Shown here: piece by piece, positions 33,688 to 42,434 of the stretch | How positions within the stretch are numbered: position 1 is the first letter of the stretch | Layout of the letters: each line of letters starts with the position of its first letter | Source of the DNA: an uncultured Pelosinus sp. | GTDB lineage: Bacteria > Bacillota > Negativicutes > UMGS1260 | DNA: 64,000 bases | Assembly: GCA_900550105.1 (NCBI GenBank) | Contig: URQW01000005.1 | Location: 9,400 to 73,399 of the forward strand | Direction: 5' to 3' | Translations under genes and position numbers: made by a program | The notes under the pieces: generated by a model | Databases searched by the model: none | Told to the model about the DNA's origin: nothing | What the model saw: only the letters and a program-made list of their open reading frames with translations

Positions 33688-35391
33688 TTAGAGTTTAAAC
33701 TTCTCTACAATCTGCCGCATAGACATTGCTAAATTCGCCAAATCAGCAGCACTGCTATTAATCTCTTCCATCCCCCGACTTTGCTGATGAGCCGTTTGCG
33801 CAACTTGATCAGCACTGGTAGCCGCAACAGCAGCTATTGAGCTAATGCTTTCCACATTCTGCACCATCGACTGCGTCCCTTGGGCCGTTTCCGCAACAGA
33901 CAAAGCAATATGGCCAATTCCCTTTTGAACATCGGCTAGCCGCTGTAGAATACTTTCAAAGCCTTTTTGCGTATCAATTGCCGATACCTGCCCCTGTTCA
34001 GCTTCCTTCGTACTTTCTTTGACTGCCGTAACGGCATAGGCGATTTTCTCACTCATTTGACTAATAATATCACCAATATCCTTCGTCGCCTCAGAGCTTT
34101 GTTCCGCTAATCTCCGCACTTCTTCCGCGACCACAGCAAAACCGCGACCTGCTTCTCCAGCTCTAGCAGCTTCAATGGCCGCATTTAAAGCGAGCAGATT
34201 CGTCTGTCCAGCTATTTGGTCAATGACGCTAACTATACCACGGATTTTTTCCGATCCCGTCGATAAGTCAGCCGCTACTGTATCGATTTCTTGCATTTTA
34301 TTACTAATAGATTCGTTTTGTTCCACGACGCGTCGCAACATTCCCATACCTTGCGAAGCTGCTTCGGCCGTTGTCTTAGTGCTCTGATCGACTTCATTGG
34401 CACCATGACGAATCGTCTCTGCCCCTGCTGAGATTTCTTCCAATGTTGCCGACATAGTATGGATACTATCGGCATTTTTCACTGAACCTACAGCAATTTG
34501 ATCAATACTTTGTGCAATCAAAGCTACCGAGCGCATTTGTTCCGTCACCGTAGCGCTAAGTTCTTCGCTAGCAGCAGCCAACTGTTCACTATTGCTATGA
34601 ATCTGTTTGACAAACCCCTTTAAAGACTCACGCATAGAATTACCAATGCGACCAATATCGCCTAATTCATCATTACGAATAATAGGAATCGGATTGCCTG
34701 ATAAATTCAATTGACCGACCTGCTCAAGATTACGACAGACACGATCAAGACGCGTTGATAAATGACGACTGTATAAAAAGATCAGCAAAATAACCACAAC
34801 GAGAATAACGCCGCTCAAAATTGCTGCTATCTGGCTATTTCTCTCGGAAGAAGTCACGATTTTTTGACCTTGGCTTACCAAATAAACTTGCTGCGCTTCC
34901 GCTAATTTCGCAAATCCTGCATCAATTTCCGTAACGGCGTTACGCCCTTCGCCAGTCAAAGCAAGCCAATTAGGCGCATTACTTTTTCTTGCCGGAATCA
35001 TCCGTTTATCCGCATAATCTATATACCACTCTAAGGCCTTTTGTATTTTTTCGCCCTCACTTTTTCGTTCCGGCGCAGTGACGGTCTGATTATATTCCTT
35101 AATTAAATCCAAACTTTTCACGATACTATCGCGATAGTTTTTTTCATAAACAGCCATCCCATCAGGATAAAACAGAAAGCCTCTCATATTAAGTAAAGCC
35201 CGCGTAAACTCTGTATGACCGCTTTTTATCGTCGCAAGGTCTACTGCCGTACGATTGACAATCACATCAGCTTCCCGTCCCGCTTGACGAAACTCTAACA
35301 AAGTAAATCCTAAAATGCCCATAAACAAAACAACCACTACAGTAAACATTAAAGTAAGCTGCATCCCCATTGAAAACCGAACATTCCCCAT
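33688..35391 (-). CDS. Methyl-accepting chemotaxis protein
   Basis: A 567-residue chemoreceptor. A membrane helix (about residues 8-30) is followed by a four-helix-bundle type periplasmic sensor (about 35-185), a second membrane helix (about 190-212), a HAMP domain and the coiled-coil signalling domain with the highly conserved hairpin tip DQIAGQTNLLALNAAIEAARAGE. No CheR-binding pentapeptide is seen at the C-terminus. ATG 35391 follows AGGGGGA; the upstream frame to 35424 crosses this site. The ligand is unknown, and no other chemotaxis genes lie nearby. The 315-bp gap to the rpiR gene holds only the possible promoter elements listed. Confidence 0.93.
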   Translation of the reverse strand: MGNVRFSMGMQLTLMFTVVVVLFMGILGFTLLEFRQAGREADVIVNRTAVDLATIKSGHTEFTRALLNMRGFLFYPDGMAVYEKNYRDSIVKSLDLIKEYNQTVTAPERKSEGEKIQKALEWYIDYADKRMIPARKSNAPNWLALTGEGRNAVTEIDAGFAKLAEAQQVYLVSQGQKIVTSSERNSQIAAILSGVILVVVILLIFLYSRHLSTRLDRVCRNLEQVGQLNLSGNPIPIIRNDELGDIGRIGNSMRESLKGFVKQIHSNSEQLAAASEELSATVTEQMRSVALIAQSIDQIAVGSVKNADSIHTMSATLEEISAGAETIRHGANEVDQSTKTTAEAASQGMGMLRRVVEQNESISNKMQEIDTVAADLSTGSEKIRGIVSVIDQIAGQTNLLALNAAIEAARAGEAGRGFAVVAEEVRRLAEQSSEATKDIGDIISQMSEKIAYAVTAVKESTKEAEQGQVSAIDTQKGFESILQRLADVQKGIGHIALSVAETAQGTQSMVQNVESISSIAAVAATSADQVAQTAHQQSRGMEEINSSAADLANLAMSMRQIVEKFKL

Positions 35392-35628
35392 AATTAGTCC
35401 CCCTACCCTGTAATTTTCCCACATTTTTCTATTTTTCTCTTTTTTCTACTTTATCTAATTTCATTTTATTATTTACAACATTATTTTACAAGAGACTATT
35501 GACTGAAAATTTTGCAGTCCAAAATATCTGCTATAAAACAATAGGACCATTTGATACCGCAATGATTGGAATACGATGGAGAAGCCGCAACCTTTCCTAT
35601 TTGAAGCCATAGTAGTCATATTTTAGCT

Positions 35629-35662
35629 GACTTAGAAAAGAAATTTTGCTTATTCCTAAGTC
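35629..35662. repeat. Short inverted repeat upstream of the rpiR gene
   Basis: GACTTAG (35629-35635) and CTAAGTC (35656-35662) form a 7-bp inverted repeat that overlaps the putative promoter of the RpiR-type regulator. It could be an autoregulatory operator; evidence is only symmetry and position. Confidence 0.35.
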
Positions 35663-35673
35663 TATAGTAAAAT
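35646..35673 (+). promoter_or_regulatory. Possible promoter of the rpiR gene
   Basis: TTGCTT and TAAAAT are separated by 16 bases, 34 bases before the start codon. The -10 matches five of six positions, the -35 only half. The upstream 35392-35628 region has no coding potential that I can support. Confidence 0.35.
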
Positions 35674-35706
35674 AAAAAGTATATTTTCTTGTTCGGAGGC
35701 GCTATC

Positions 35707-36564
35707 ATGAAAGATCAATCAAAATCAGCTTGCTTACTGCGTATTCGCAGCGTCTTCCATAATCTAACCAAGGCGGAACAAAAATCAGCCCAATTTATTC
35801 TTGATCACCCTGCCGATATTATCCATATGACAATTACCGAACTAGCCGAAACAATCGAGACGGCAGAATCAACGATTTTCCGACTTTGCAAAAAAGTAGG
35901 TTTCTCCGGTTACCAGCAATTCAAAATTGCCTTGGCTAGCGACTTATATACGCCCTTTGAATCGCTTGTCAATGAAGTTGAATTGTCAGATTCTGTTTTA
36001 GAGATTGCCGGCAAGGTCTTTCAACAAATTGCCGAAGGACTGCAGGATACCTTAAAACTCATGGAAGAACCAGCGATGAGTAAAGCCATTGCCGCTTTAG
36101 CACAAGCTCGTCGCATTGATGCTTATGGTTGTGGCGGTTCTGCTGTAATCGCTGCTGACATTGAACACCGATTTATGCGGTTTGGCGGCGCCGTACGAGC
36201 ATATGCCGATCCGCATATGCAGTTAGCTTCAGCATCACTCTTACAAGCAGGCGATGTAGTCCTTGCCATTTCCCACAGCGGTTCCAATCAAGACATCCTC
36301 TCTGCCGCCGCCTGTGCCAAAGAAAGCGGTGCAACAATCATTGCTCTGACAAGTCACATGCGCTCGCCTTTATCGCTGCTTGCTCATATTTCGCTGTATG
36401 GCATGTCACGCGAGGTAAAATACCGCTCAGAAGCCATGTCCTCGCGGCTCATTCACCTCGCAATTATTGATGTCTTATATGTGGGCGTTATGTTGCTGCA
36501 ACAAGATACGATTACTGATAATATGGAAAAAGTCCGTAAAGCCATTGCAATGAGACGCCTCTAA
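35707..36564 (+). CDS. MurR/RpiR family transcriptional regulator
   Basis: A 285-residue regulator with an N-terminal RpiR helix-turn-helix (residues about 1-80, LTKAEQKSAQFILDHP and ESTIFRLCKKVGFSGYQQFK) and a C-terminal SIS sugar-phosphate-binding domain (about 125-260, GCGGSAVIAADIEHRF, AISHSGSNQDIL). Such proteins control sugar or amino-sugar catabolism. No sugar gene is adjacent on this strand, so the regulon is unclear. GGAGG precedes ATG 35707 by seven bases. A structured repeat begins two bases after its stop. Confidence 0.93.
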   Translation: MKDQSKSACLLRIRSVFHNLTKAEQKSAQFILDHPADIIHMTITELAETIETAESTIFRLCKKVGFSGYQQFKIALASDLYTPFESLVNEVELSDSVLEIAGKVFQQIAEGLQDTLKLMEEPAMSKAIAALAQARRIDAYGCGGSAVIAADIEHRFMRFGGAVRAYADPHMQLASASLLQAGDVVLAISHSGSNQDILSAAACAKESGATIIALTSHMRSPLSLLAHISLYGMSREVKYRSEAMSSRLIHLAIIDVLYVGVMLLQQDTITDNMEKVRKAIAMRRL

Positions 36565-36565
36565 G

Positions 36566-36634
36566 AGGAGGAAGGGTTTCGTAACGCGTCAACGTTAGCA
36601 CTTGACTTCCGCTTTTACGAAATCCCTTCCTCCT
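36566..36634. repeat. Structured dispersed element, copy 1
   Basis: A 19-bp stem with one bulge (arms 36566-36584 and 36615-36634) encloses a 30-base loop. The loop holds a 22-nt core (36593-36614) that occurs, exact but in opposite orientation, at 47914-47935 inside another hairpin. No T run follows, so it is not a standard terminator; the real terminator is the next hairpin. Confidence 0.7.
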
Positions 36635-36675
36635 TGCCTATCTATAAAATTTGAGAAGGGGTTCGTGGCGCATAG

Positions 36676-36725
36676 CAAAGAAAAAGGCACCTATTTTCGC
36701 AAGAAAATAAGTGCCTTTTTCTTTG
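36676..36725. terminator. Bidirectional terminator between convergent genes
   Basis: Arms of 23 bases (CAAAGAAAAAGGCAC... and its complement, one G-U pair) close a four-base GCAA loop, with A-rich and T-rich outer ends on both sides. It serves both the plus-strand rpiR gene and the minus-strand gene at 36727-37233. Confidence 0.85.
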
Positions 36726-36726
36726 T

Positions 36727-37233
36727 TTATTTTTTAAAAAGTGTTTTGACGCCAAAAACTAGTACAACGGCGACCCCGAAAAACATTAGTGCAATCGAAG
36801 GGGCGGCCAATAAATGAATGGTTGCTTTCGCCGCAGGTATACTCCCGACGACAGGAGCCTGAAAAGCGACTAAGAGCCAGGAGCAAGCATAGCCTAGTCC
36901 GCCTAAACCAAGTGCCAAGGAAGCCCATTTCTTCATTTGCTCGCCTACATTCAAACAAGCCAAAACAAAATTTAAAATCAGCATGGCCGTACCAATAGCG
37001 GCGCCATGTAAATGTGCTCGCAACAACATTCGCCAGCACCGATCCACAAGCGCAGTAATTTTCTGCGGATCATTTTGGTAAAGTGTTGCCAAGCCAGGCT
37101 GGGCCAATTCTTTCCAGTAATGCTTTATTGCTTCTTCTGCCCCACCCATAATAACACCAATAGAGAAGCCAAATAAAATAGTTAATATAGCTAGCAAGCT
37201 TCCCCATCTAACACTTTTTAATTTTTCTTCCAC
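36727..37233 (-). CDS. Four-helix membrane protein of unknown function
   Basis: A 168-residue protein that I do not recognise. Four hydrophobic helices are evident (about 11-31, 76-95, 102-125, 140-165). A RAHLH motif at 72-76 opens helix 2 and another His (about 140) starts helix 4, which could bind heme or metal, though this is speculative. It ends next to the bidirectional terminator and is preceded by a rubredoxin gene with its own terminator, so it is probably transcribed alone. Confidence 0.75.
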   Translation of the reverse strand: MEEKLKSVRWGSLLAILTILFGFSIGVIMGGAEEAIKHYWKELAQPGLATLYQNDPQKITALVDRCWRMLLRAHLHGAAIGTAMLILNFVLACLNVGEQMKKWASLALGLGGLGYACSWLLVAFQAPVVGSIPAAKATIHLLAAPSIALMFFGVAVVLVFGVKTLFKK

Positions 37234-37314
37234 TCTTTCTTCTCTCCTTCACACATTCCATAAACTATTTATGGTCAAAACAGCGTGATACTAATTAGAA
37301 ATATTTCTAAAATA

Positions 37315-37349
37315 TTCTAAAAAAAGGTTCTGCTGCTGCAGAACCTTTT
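37315..37349 (-). terminator. Intrinsic terminator downstream of rubredoxin
   Basis: On the minus strand AAAAGGTTCTGC and GCAGAACCTTTT form a 12-bp stem with a four-base loop, followed by more T residues (TTTTTTTAGAATA). It lies about 10 bp after the rubredoxin stop. Confidence 0.85.
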
Positions 37350-37358
37350 GTATAACTA

Positions 37359-37520
37359 CTATTCTTGTTTTTCAAACTGATCTTTGCCTACGCCGCAGAG
37401 AGGACATACCCAATCATCTGGAAGGCTATCGAAAGTTGTTCCTGGTGCTAAACCGTTATCAGGATCACCAGCTGCTTCATCATAAACATAACCGCAAACT
37501 ACGCATACATACTTTGCCAT
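37359..37520 (-). CDS. Rubredoxin
   Basis: A 53-residue one-iron electron carrier found by translating the gap. It has both CxxCG knuckles, YVCVVCGYVYD (Cys6, Cys9) and VCPLCGVGKDQF (Cys39, Cys42), and the usual DPDNGLAPGT loop. Rubredoxins supply electrons to superoxide reductase, flavodiiron proteins or rubrerythrin in anaerobes. No such partner is adjacent. The ATG at 37518-37520 begins MAKYVC. It appears monocistronic, with its own terminator. Confidence 0.97.
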   Translation of the reverse strand: MAKYVCVVCGYVYDEAAGDPDNGLAPGTTFDSLPDDWVCPLCGVGKDQFEKQE

Positions 37521-37596
37521 ATTAGTAAACACTCCTTTTTCTTTTCGCTATTTAATATTATGAAGATATTATTATTTTACCATACAAATTCTCAGA

Positions 37597-38388
37597 TTAC
37601 CAGTTTCTGTTTGAGCCACCGCCGCCGCCGCTGCCACCGCCATAGCCGCCGCCGCTGCCACCGCCATAGCCGCCTCCGCCGGAGCCGCCGCCAAAACCAC
37701 CACCGCCGCCGCGTCGAAATAAAATAGATAAGATCATCCCAGTTATAAAACCGCCAAAAAATACCCAGTCACTTACCAAAAGCAGCACTAGCAAGGCAAT
37801 ACCGGCAATTTGCAGCCATTCGGGAATATTCGTACTGTTTGTCTGCTGCGCCGTGCTGTGAGCGCGCGCTTCTGGTCGGGCAATATCTACATTGTACTCT
37901 TTCGCCGTTTCGCCGATGATAGCAAAATAGCCATTCAAAATTCCTTGCTCATATTGATTATTTTTAAAATAAGGAATCATATACTCATCTTGAATGCGCC
38001 CGGTTTTTCCGTCAGGCAACGCGCCCTCCAGACCATAACCGACTTCAATGCGCGATTGCCGATCATTTACCGCCACAAGCAAGACTACACCATTATTTAA
38101 TTTCTTATCGCCAATACCCCACTGTCGTAAAAAAGCAAGGCCCAGTTCGTCAATGGCTTGTCCTTCTGTCGATTTTAAGGTAACCACAACAACCTGAGCC
38201 TTTGTTTTCGCTGCTAGTCTTGCCCCGACTTCATTGATTTTATTCTTTGCTTCCGCCCCTAAAACGCCAGCGTAATCCTGTACGTAAATGCTTGATGTCG
38301 GCGCAGGCGGAATGGCAACCTGCGCCGCTGCCAGCGAAGGCAAAAGCAAGCTTGTAAGAAGCAGTAATCCGATAAGCCATTTCTTCAA
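37597..38388 (-). CDS. TPM-domain membrane protein (YgcG family) with Gly-rich tail
   Basis: A 263-residue protein with a signal peptide (MKKWLIGLLLLTSLLLPSLA), a TPM/YgcG domain facing outside (about residues 30-170: YVQDYAGVLGAEAKNKINEVG, DRQSRIEVGYGLEG), one membrane helix (about 195-220) and a Gly/Ser-rich tail ending NRNW. The tail is encoded by a 24-bp tandem repeat near 37622-37670. It begins with TTG (38386-38388) after GTGAGG and follows lemA by 14 bp, the usual pairing; the function of this pair is unknown. Confidence 0.9.
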   Translation of the reverse strand: MKKWLIGLLLLTSLLLPSLAAAQVAIPPAPTSSIYVQDYAGVLGAEAKNKINEVGARLAAKTKAQVVVVTLKSTEGQAIDELGLAFLRQWGIGDKKLNNGVVLLVAVNDRQSRIEVGYGLEGALPDGKTGRIQDEYMIPYFKNNQYEQGILNGYFAIIGETAKEYNVDIARPEARAHSTAQQTNSTNIPEWLQIAGIALLVLLLVSDWVFFGGFITGMILSILFRRGGGGGFGGGSGGGGYGGGSGGGYGGGSGGGGGSNRNW

Positions 38389-38402
38389 GCTAATCGCCTC
38401 AC

Positions 38403-38960
38403 TTAAAATTGAACTTTCGGCACCTCTTTTGCTCCTTCATCAGCCTTGAAGTACTCTTTCGGCATAAAGCCCATCATTCCGGCAAAAATACTGGTCGGCA
38501 AAGTACGGATTTTCGTATTATAAAGCTGTACCGAATCATTGTAGTCCTTGCGAGCTACAGCAATCCGATTCTCTGTGCCGCTTAACTCATCCATTAACTG
38601 CCGGAAATTTTTATCAGCTTTTAAATTCGGGTAGTTTTCCGCCACAACCAAAAGTCTGCTTAAAGCCCCGTTTAATTCACCATTTGCCGCCGCTTTCGCT
38701 GCCGGTCCCTGTGCGCCGCCTAATTTGGCACGCGCATCAGCTACTGCTTGAATCGCGCTTTGTTCATGAGCTGCATAGCCTTTGACTGTATTCACTAAGT
38801 TGGGGATAAGATCACTGCGGCGCTGTAATTGATTTTCAATCTGGCTCCACTTTCCATTTACATTTTCATTCAGATTGACCAAACCGTTATAGCTTGACAC
38901 AGATCCAATGAGCAGTAAAACAATGCCCCCGATTACAACCCATAATGTTTTATTTTGCAT
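38403..38960 (-). CDS. lemA: LemA family protein
   Basis: A 185-residue LemA protein: one N-terminal membrane helix (about 5-22) and a long helical bundle with the family motifs YNGLVNLNENVNGKWSQIENQLQRR, DLIPNLVNTVKGYA and ENYPNLKADKNFRQL. LemA proteins are membrane anchored and often sit next to TPM-domain proteins, as here. Their biochemical role is not established. Confidence 0.95.
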   Translation of the reverse strand: MQNKTLWVVIGGIVLLLIGSVSSYNGLVNLNENVNGKWSQIENQLQRRSDLIPNLVNTVKGYAAHEQSAIQAVADARAKLGGAQGPAAKAAANGELNGALSRLLVVAENYPNLKADKNFRQLMDELSGTENRIAVARKDYNDSVQLYNTKIRTLPTSIFAGMMGFMPKEYFKADEGAKEVPKVQF

Positions 38961-39057
38961 TGACCAAAGCCCCCTCGACTTTCTGATTTGTTATCAAATA
39001 CCAAATAATTGTTGGTACTTTCATTTTACTACGTCTGTCCCAAAAAACAAAAGCTTT

Positions 39058-40851
39058 TTACTTCTGGCGAAAGAAAAGATATACAGCTTCTGCCGCCGCT
39101 TGATTCATCCCTTCCGCCGCCAGCAATTCTGCTACGGAAGCCGCTTTAATTTTCGCCAAAGTACCAAAATGATCCCACAAGGCCTGACGCCGCTTGGGGC
39201 CAATTCCTTGTACATGGTCAAGAACGGAAACCAGATTTCGTTTCGACCGAAGTTTACGATGATAGGTAATGGCGAAGCGGTGAGCCTCGTCGCGAATACG
39301 CTGCACCAAATAGAGCGCTTGGCTATGGCGCGGTAAAATCACCGGATCCGATTCGCCCTCGCGAAAGATATGTTCAAATTCCTTGGCAAGCCCCACAACG
39401 GGACCCTCATAACCACATTCGCGAATCACTGTCAGGGCGGAGCTCAACTGCCCTTTGCCACCGTCAATGATAATCAGATCAGGTAACGGCCAATCTTCCT
39501 TACCATAGCGACGCCCGACCACCTCTTGCATCGATTTGAAGTCATCAGGTTTCCCTTCCACTGTTTTCAGCTTAAAGCGCCGATAATCCTCTTTCTTGGG
39601 CTTACCGCCTTCAAAAACGACCATAGAGGCTACCGTTTCAGCGCCTTGGATATGAGAAATGTCAAAGCACTCCATGCGATAAGGCTCCTTCGCAAGACCG
39701 AGATAGCGCCCAAGATCAGCCACAGCGCCGCTTGTCTGAGCATCCTCTAAGGCCAGCTTTTGAGCTTGCTGCTCTAATACGACCGCCGCATTGCCTGAGG
39801 CCATCGCCACAAGATCATGTTTCGTACCGCGCTGCGGCGTGATCAGTTTCACCGAACCGCCTTTTGTTTCGCTGAGCCACTGGGCGAAAAGTTCTTGCTC
39901 TGGTACAGGAAGCGGCAAAAGAATTTCACGGGGAATAAAAGTAGTTTGATTATAGTACTGTTTTAAAAAAGCGTCGAGAACAGCGCTATCGTCCTCCGCC
40001 TCACTACCAGCAAGCAAAAAGTGATCACGGCCAATGAGCTTACCACTGCGAATAAAAAAGACTTGCACACACGTACCGACAGCAGACCTAGCAAGCCCAA
40101 TAGCATCCTGATCCCCAGAGCCTGTTACAATATTCTGCTTCGCCTGTACCTGCGCAATGGCGGCAAGCTGGTCCCGCCGTCTAGCTGCCGTTTCAAAGTC
40201 AAGAGCCTCTGCTGCGACTTCCATACTCTTTCGCAGTTTTTTGGTCACATTATCGCTACGCCCTTCTAAAAAGAGACAAATCGAGTCGACCATTTCGCGA
40301 TACTCTTCCGCCCGAACCAGCCCGGTACACGGTGCTAGACATCGCTTAATATGGAACTGCAGACAAGGTCTTTGTCCATGCAATTTGGGACAAGTCCGTA
40401 GCGGAAAAAGCTGCCGAATTAATTTTACCGTCTCGTGCATGGCGCCAGCATTCGTAAAGGGACCGAAATAACGAGCGCCGTCTTTTAAAACCTTCCGCGT
40501 CACATACAAACGAGGAAAGGTCTCACCCACGGTAACTTTAATATAAGGAAAGGTTTTATCGTCGCGCAGACTAATATTATATTTTGGACGATGCTTCTTA
40601 ATCAAATTACATTCTAAAATCAGCGCCTCAATTTCGGACGTTGTAATAATCGTTTCCAAATTAGCAATATGTGATACCATCGCCTTAACCTTGGGCGAAT
40701 GATTTGCGCTTACCTGAAAATAAGAACGAACGCGATTTTTTAAATTGACAGCCTTGCCAACGTATATAATTTTCCCCTGACTGTCCTTCATGAGGTAACA
40801 GCCTGGACGATCTGGCAATACTTTGAGTTTTTCTGCCACCTCTTCTGTCAT
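39058..40851 (-). CDS. uvrC: Excinuclease ABC subunit C
   Basis: UvrC makes both incisions during nucleotide excision repair. The 597-residue protein has an N-terminal GIY-YIG nuclease domain (residues about 12-90, GCYLMKDSQGKIIYVGKAVNLKNRV), a UVR motif near 195-230, the RNase H-like 5' nuclease domain (FDISHIQG, LIIIDGGKGQ, about 380-530) and a C-terminal tandem HhH region (VQGIGPKRRQALWDHF). CAGGAGG precedes the ATG. It is divergent from the biotin carboxylase gene and separate from uvrBA. Confidence 0.97.
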   Translation of the reverse strand: MTEEVAEKLKVLPDRPGCYLMKDSQGKIIYVGKAVNLKNRVRSYFQVSANHSPKVKAMVSHIANLETIITTSEIEALILECNLIKKHRPKYNISLRDDKTFPYIKVTVGETFPRLYVTRKVLKDGARYFGPFTNAGAMHETVKLIRQLFPLRTCPKLHGQRPCLQFHIKRCLAPCTGLVRAEEYREMVDSICLFLEGRSDNVTKKLRKSMEVAAEALDFETAARRRDQLAAIAQVQAKQNIVTGSGDQDAIGLARSAVGTCVQVFFIRSGKLIGRDHFLLAGSEAEDDSAVLDAFLKQYYNQTTFIPREILLPLPVPEQELFAQWLSETKGGSVKLITPQRGTKHDLVAMASGNAAVVLEQQAQKLALEDAQTSGAVADLGRYLGLAKEPYRMECFDISHIQGAETVASMVVFEGGKPKKEDYRRFKLKTVEGKPDDFKSMQEVVGRRYGKEDWPLPDLIIIDGGKGQLSSALTVIRECGYEGPVVGLAKEFEHIFREGESDPVILPRHSQALYLVQRIRDEAHRFAITYHRKLRSKRNLVSVLDHVQGIGPKRRQALWDHFGTLAKIKAASVAELLAAEGMNQAAAEAVYLFFRQK

Positions 40852-40865
40852 GTTAGTCCTCCTGT

Positions 40866-40879
40866 TTTTGTATACAAAA
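40866..40879. promoter_or_regulatory. 14-bp perfect palindrome just before uvrC
   Basis: TTTTGTATACAAAA lies 14 bp upstream of the uvrC start codon, next to its ribosome site, in the divergent gap with the biotin carboxylase gene. It may be an operator; it is not a LexA box. Confidence 0.4.
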
Positions 40880-40912
40880 TACTGTGTTTTTAGAGAATTT
40901 CTTTTATTCTAG

Positions 40913-40941
40913 TTGCCAAAATAATATTTGCGTCTTATAAT
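40913..40941 (+). promoter_or_regulatory. Sigma-A-type promoter of the biotin carboxylase gene
   Basis: TTGCCA (five of six) and TATAAT (six of six) are separated by exactly 17 bases, 58 bp upstream of the ATG. This is the best vegetative promoter match in the window. Confidence 0.75.
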
Positions 40942-40998
40942 AGTTGATATTAGGACCAAGTATAAATTATATATCATTTGCTAATGGAGGTCTAGACG

Positions 40999-42327
40999 AT
41001 GTTCAATCGACTGCTCATTGCCAACCGCGGTGAGATTGCTGTCCGAATTATCAGGGCCTGCCAGGAGCTTGGAGTAAAAACAGTTGCCGTGTACTCTGAT
41101 GCAGATGTAGATTCTCTGCACGTGCAACTTGCCGACTACTCCTGCCGTATCGGTCCTGCTGACGCGGTCAGCAGCTATTTAAACAGTACAGCGCTGATTA
41201 ACGCTGCCAAAACAGTGCAAGCCGACGCCATTCATCCTGGCTACGGGTTTCTCTCTGAAAACGCTGAATTTGCCGAAGCAGTAACAGCTGCAGGCCTTAC
41301 TTTTGTAGGTCCTACTGCCGCAACGCTAAATCAAGTCGGCAATAAAGACGCTGCAAGAGCTGCTATGAAAACAATCGGCATCCCTTTAATTGAAGGCAGC
41401 GGTCTATTAACTACCAAAGAAGCTACAATCGCAATTGCCCGTGAAGTTGGCTATCCGGTTATTTTAAAACCAAGTACCGGCGGCGGCGGTCACGGTATGA
41501 TAATTTGCAATACGGAAGAAGAACTCCTTCACAATTATGAAATGTTAGAAAGTGCTGGTCAAGTACATACCTTTCTACTAGAACACTATATTACAGGCGC
41601 ACGTCATATTGAAGTACAAATTTTAGCTGACCACTATGGTCATACCATTCACTTAGGCGAACGCGAATGTTCTTTGCAGCGGCGCAATCAAAAGCTGTTA
41701 GAAGAATGTCCTTCCAGCGCCCTTACCAGCGCCTTACGCAACCGCGTTGGAGAACTAGCTGTTCGTGCCGCCAAAGCAGTGCATTATCGCAATATCGGTA
41801 CAGTAGAGTTTTTAATGGATCATTCAGGAAATTTCTACTTTATGGAAATCAATCCGCGTGTTCAAGTTGAACATGGGATTACCGAGCTTGTTACCGGTGT
41901 AGATTTAGTGAAAAAACAAATTAAAATTGCTGCAGGAAAAGTCCTCAATCTCAATCAGGAAGATATCGCCTTTCATGGTCATGCCATTGAGTGCCGCATT
42001 AACGCCGAGGACCCTGCTCAGCAATTCCTTCCTTCGGCTGGAACGATCTCCATTTACCATCAGCCAGGCGGTCCTTCTGTCCGTGTCGACAGCGGCGTCA
42101 TGGCCGGCTCTACGATCCAGCCTTATTATGATTCTCTGATTGCCAAGGTCATGGTTCTTGGCAGATCTCGCGGCGAAGCAATTCGCATTATGGAAAGAGC
42201 ACTTGCCGAATACCGAATTGGCGGTATTCACACAACCATTCCGTTCCACCAGCAAGTGCTCAGCAATGCCCTCTTTTGTTCAGGCGACATTGATACACAA
42301 TTTGTTGCCAAAAAGATGGCACTCTAA
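40999..42327 (+). CDS. Biotin carboxylase (AccC family), stand-alone
   Basis: ATP-dependent carboxylation of biotin on a carrier protein. The 442-residue protein has the N-terminal LLIANRGEIAVRIIRACQELG block, the ATP-grasp loop STGGGGHGM, the EINPRVQVEHGITE motif and the CRINAEDP motif. It matches AccC or the A-subunit of two-subunit pyruvate/acyl-CoA carboxylases. No biotin carrier or carboxyltransferase gene lies nearby, so the partner is unclear. GGAGG precedes the ATG, with a strong promoter and a terminator: a monocistronic unit. Confidence 0.92.
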   Translation: MFNRLLIANRGEIAVRIIRACQELGVKTVAVYSDADVDSLHVQLADYSCRIGPADAVSSYLNSTALINAAKTVQADAIHPGYGFLSENAEFAEAVTAAGLTFVGPTAATLNQVGNKDAARAAMKTIGIPLIEGSGLLTTKEATIAIAREVGYPVILKPSTGGGGHGMIICNTEEELLHNYEMLESAGQVHTFLLEHYITGARHIEVQILADHYGHTIHLGERECSLQRRNQKLLEECPSSALTSALRNRVGELAVRAAKAVHYRNIGTVEFLMDHSGNFYFMEINPRVQVEHGITELVTGVDLVKKQIKIAAGKVLNLNQEDIAFHGHAIECRINAEDPAQQFLPSAGTISIYHQPGGPSVRVDSGVMAGSTIQPYYDSLIAKVMVLGRSRGEAIRIMERALAEYRIGGIHTTIPFHQQVLSNALFCSGDIDTQFVAKKMAL

Positions 42328-42385
42328 TCGTTAATAAGGTTTAGACCCTTATTATAAAAGCCTATTTGTTCAAGCCTGTAGGGCT

Positions 42386-42416
42386 TGGCGGCCACCGCTA
42401 TGGCCGCTTTTTTTAT
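42386..42416 (+). terminator. Intrinsic terminator of the biotin carboxylase gene
   Basis: GCGGCCA and TGGCCGC form a 7-bp stem with a six-base loop, followed by TTTTTTTA on the plus strand. It lies between the convergent carboxylase and uvrA genes. Confidence 0.8.
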
Positions 42417-42434
42417 TTATACGCAAAAGTTTAG

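Noticed and set aside
36566..36634. Hairpin after the rpiR gene as its terminator
   Set aside because: There is no T run after the stem on the plus strand, and a far better bidirectional terminator follows at 36676-36725.
37622..37680. GC-rich repeat as a mobile or regulatory repeat
   Set aside because: The 24-bp repetition encodes the Gly/Ser-rich tail typical of TPM-domain proteins.
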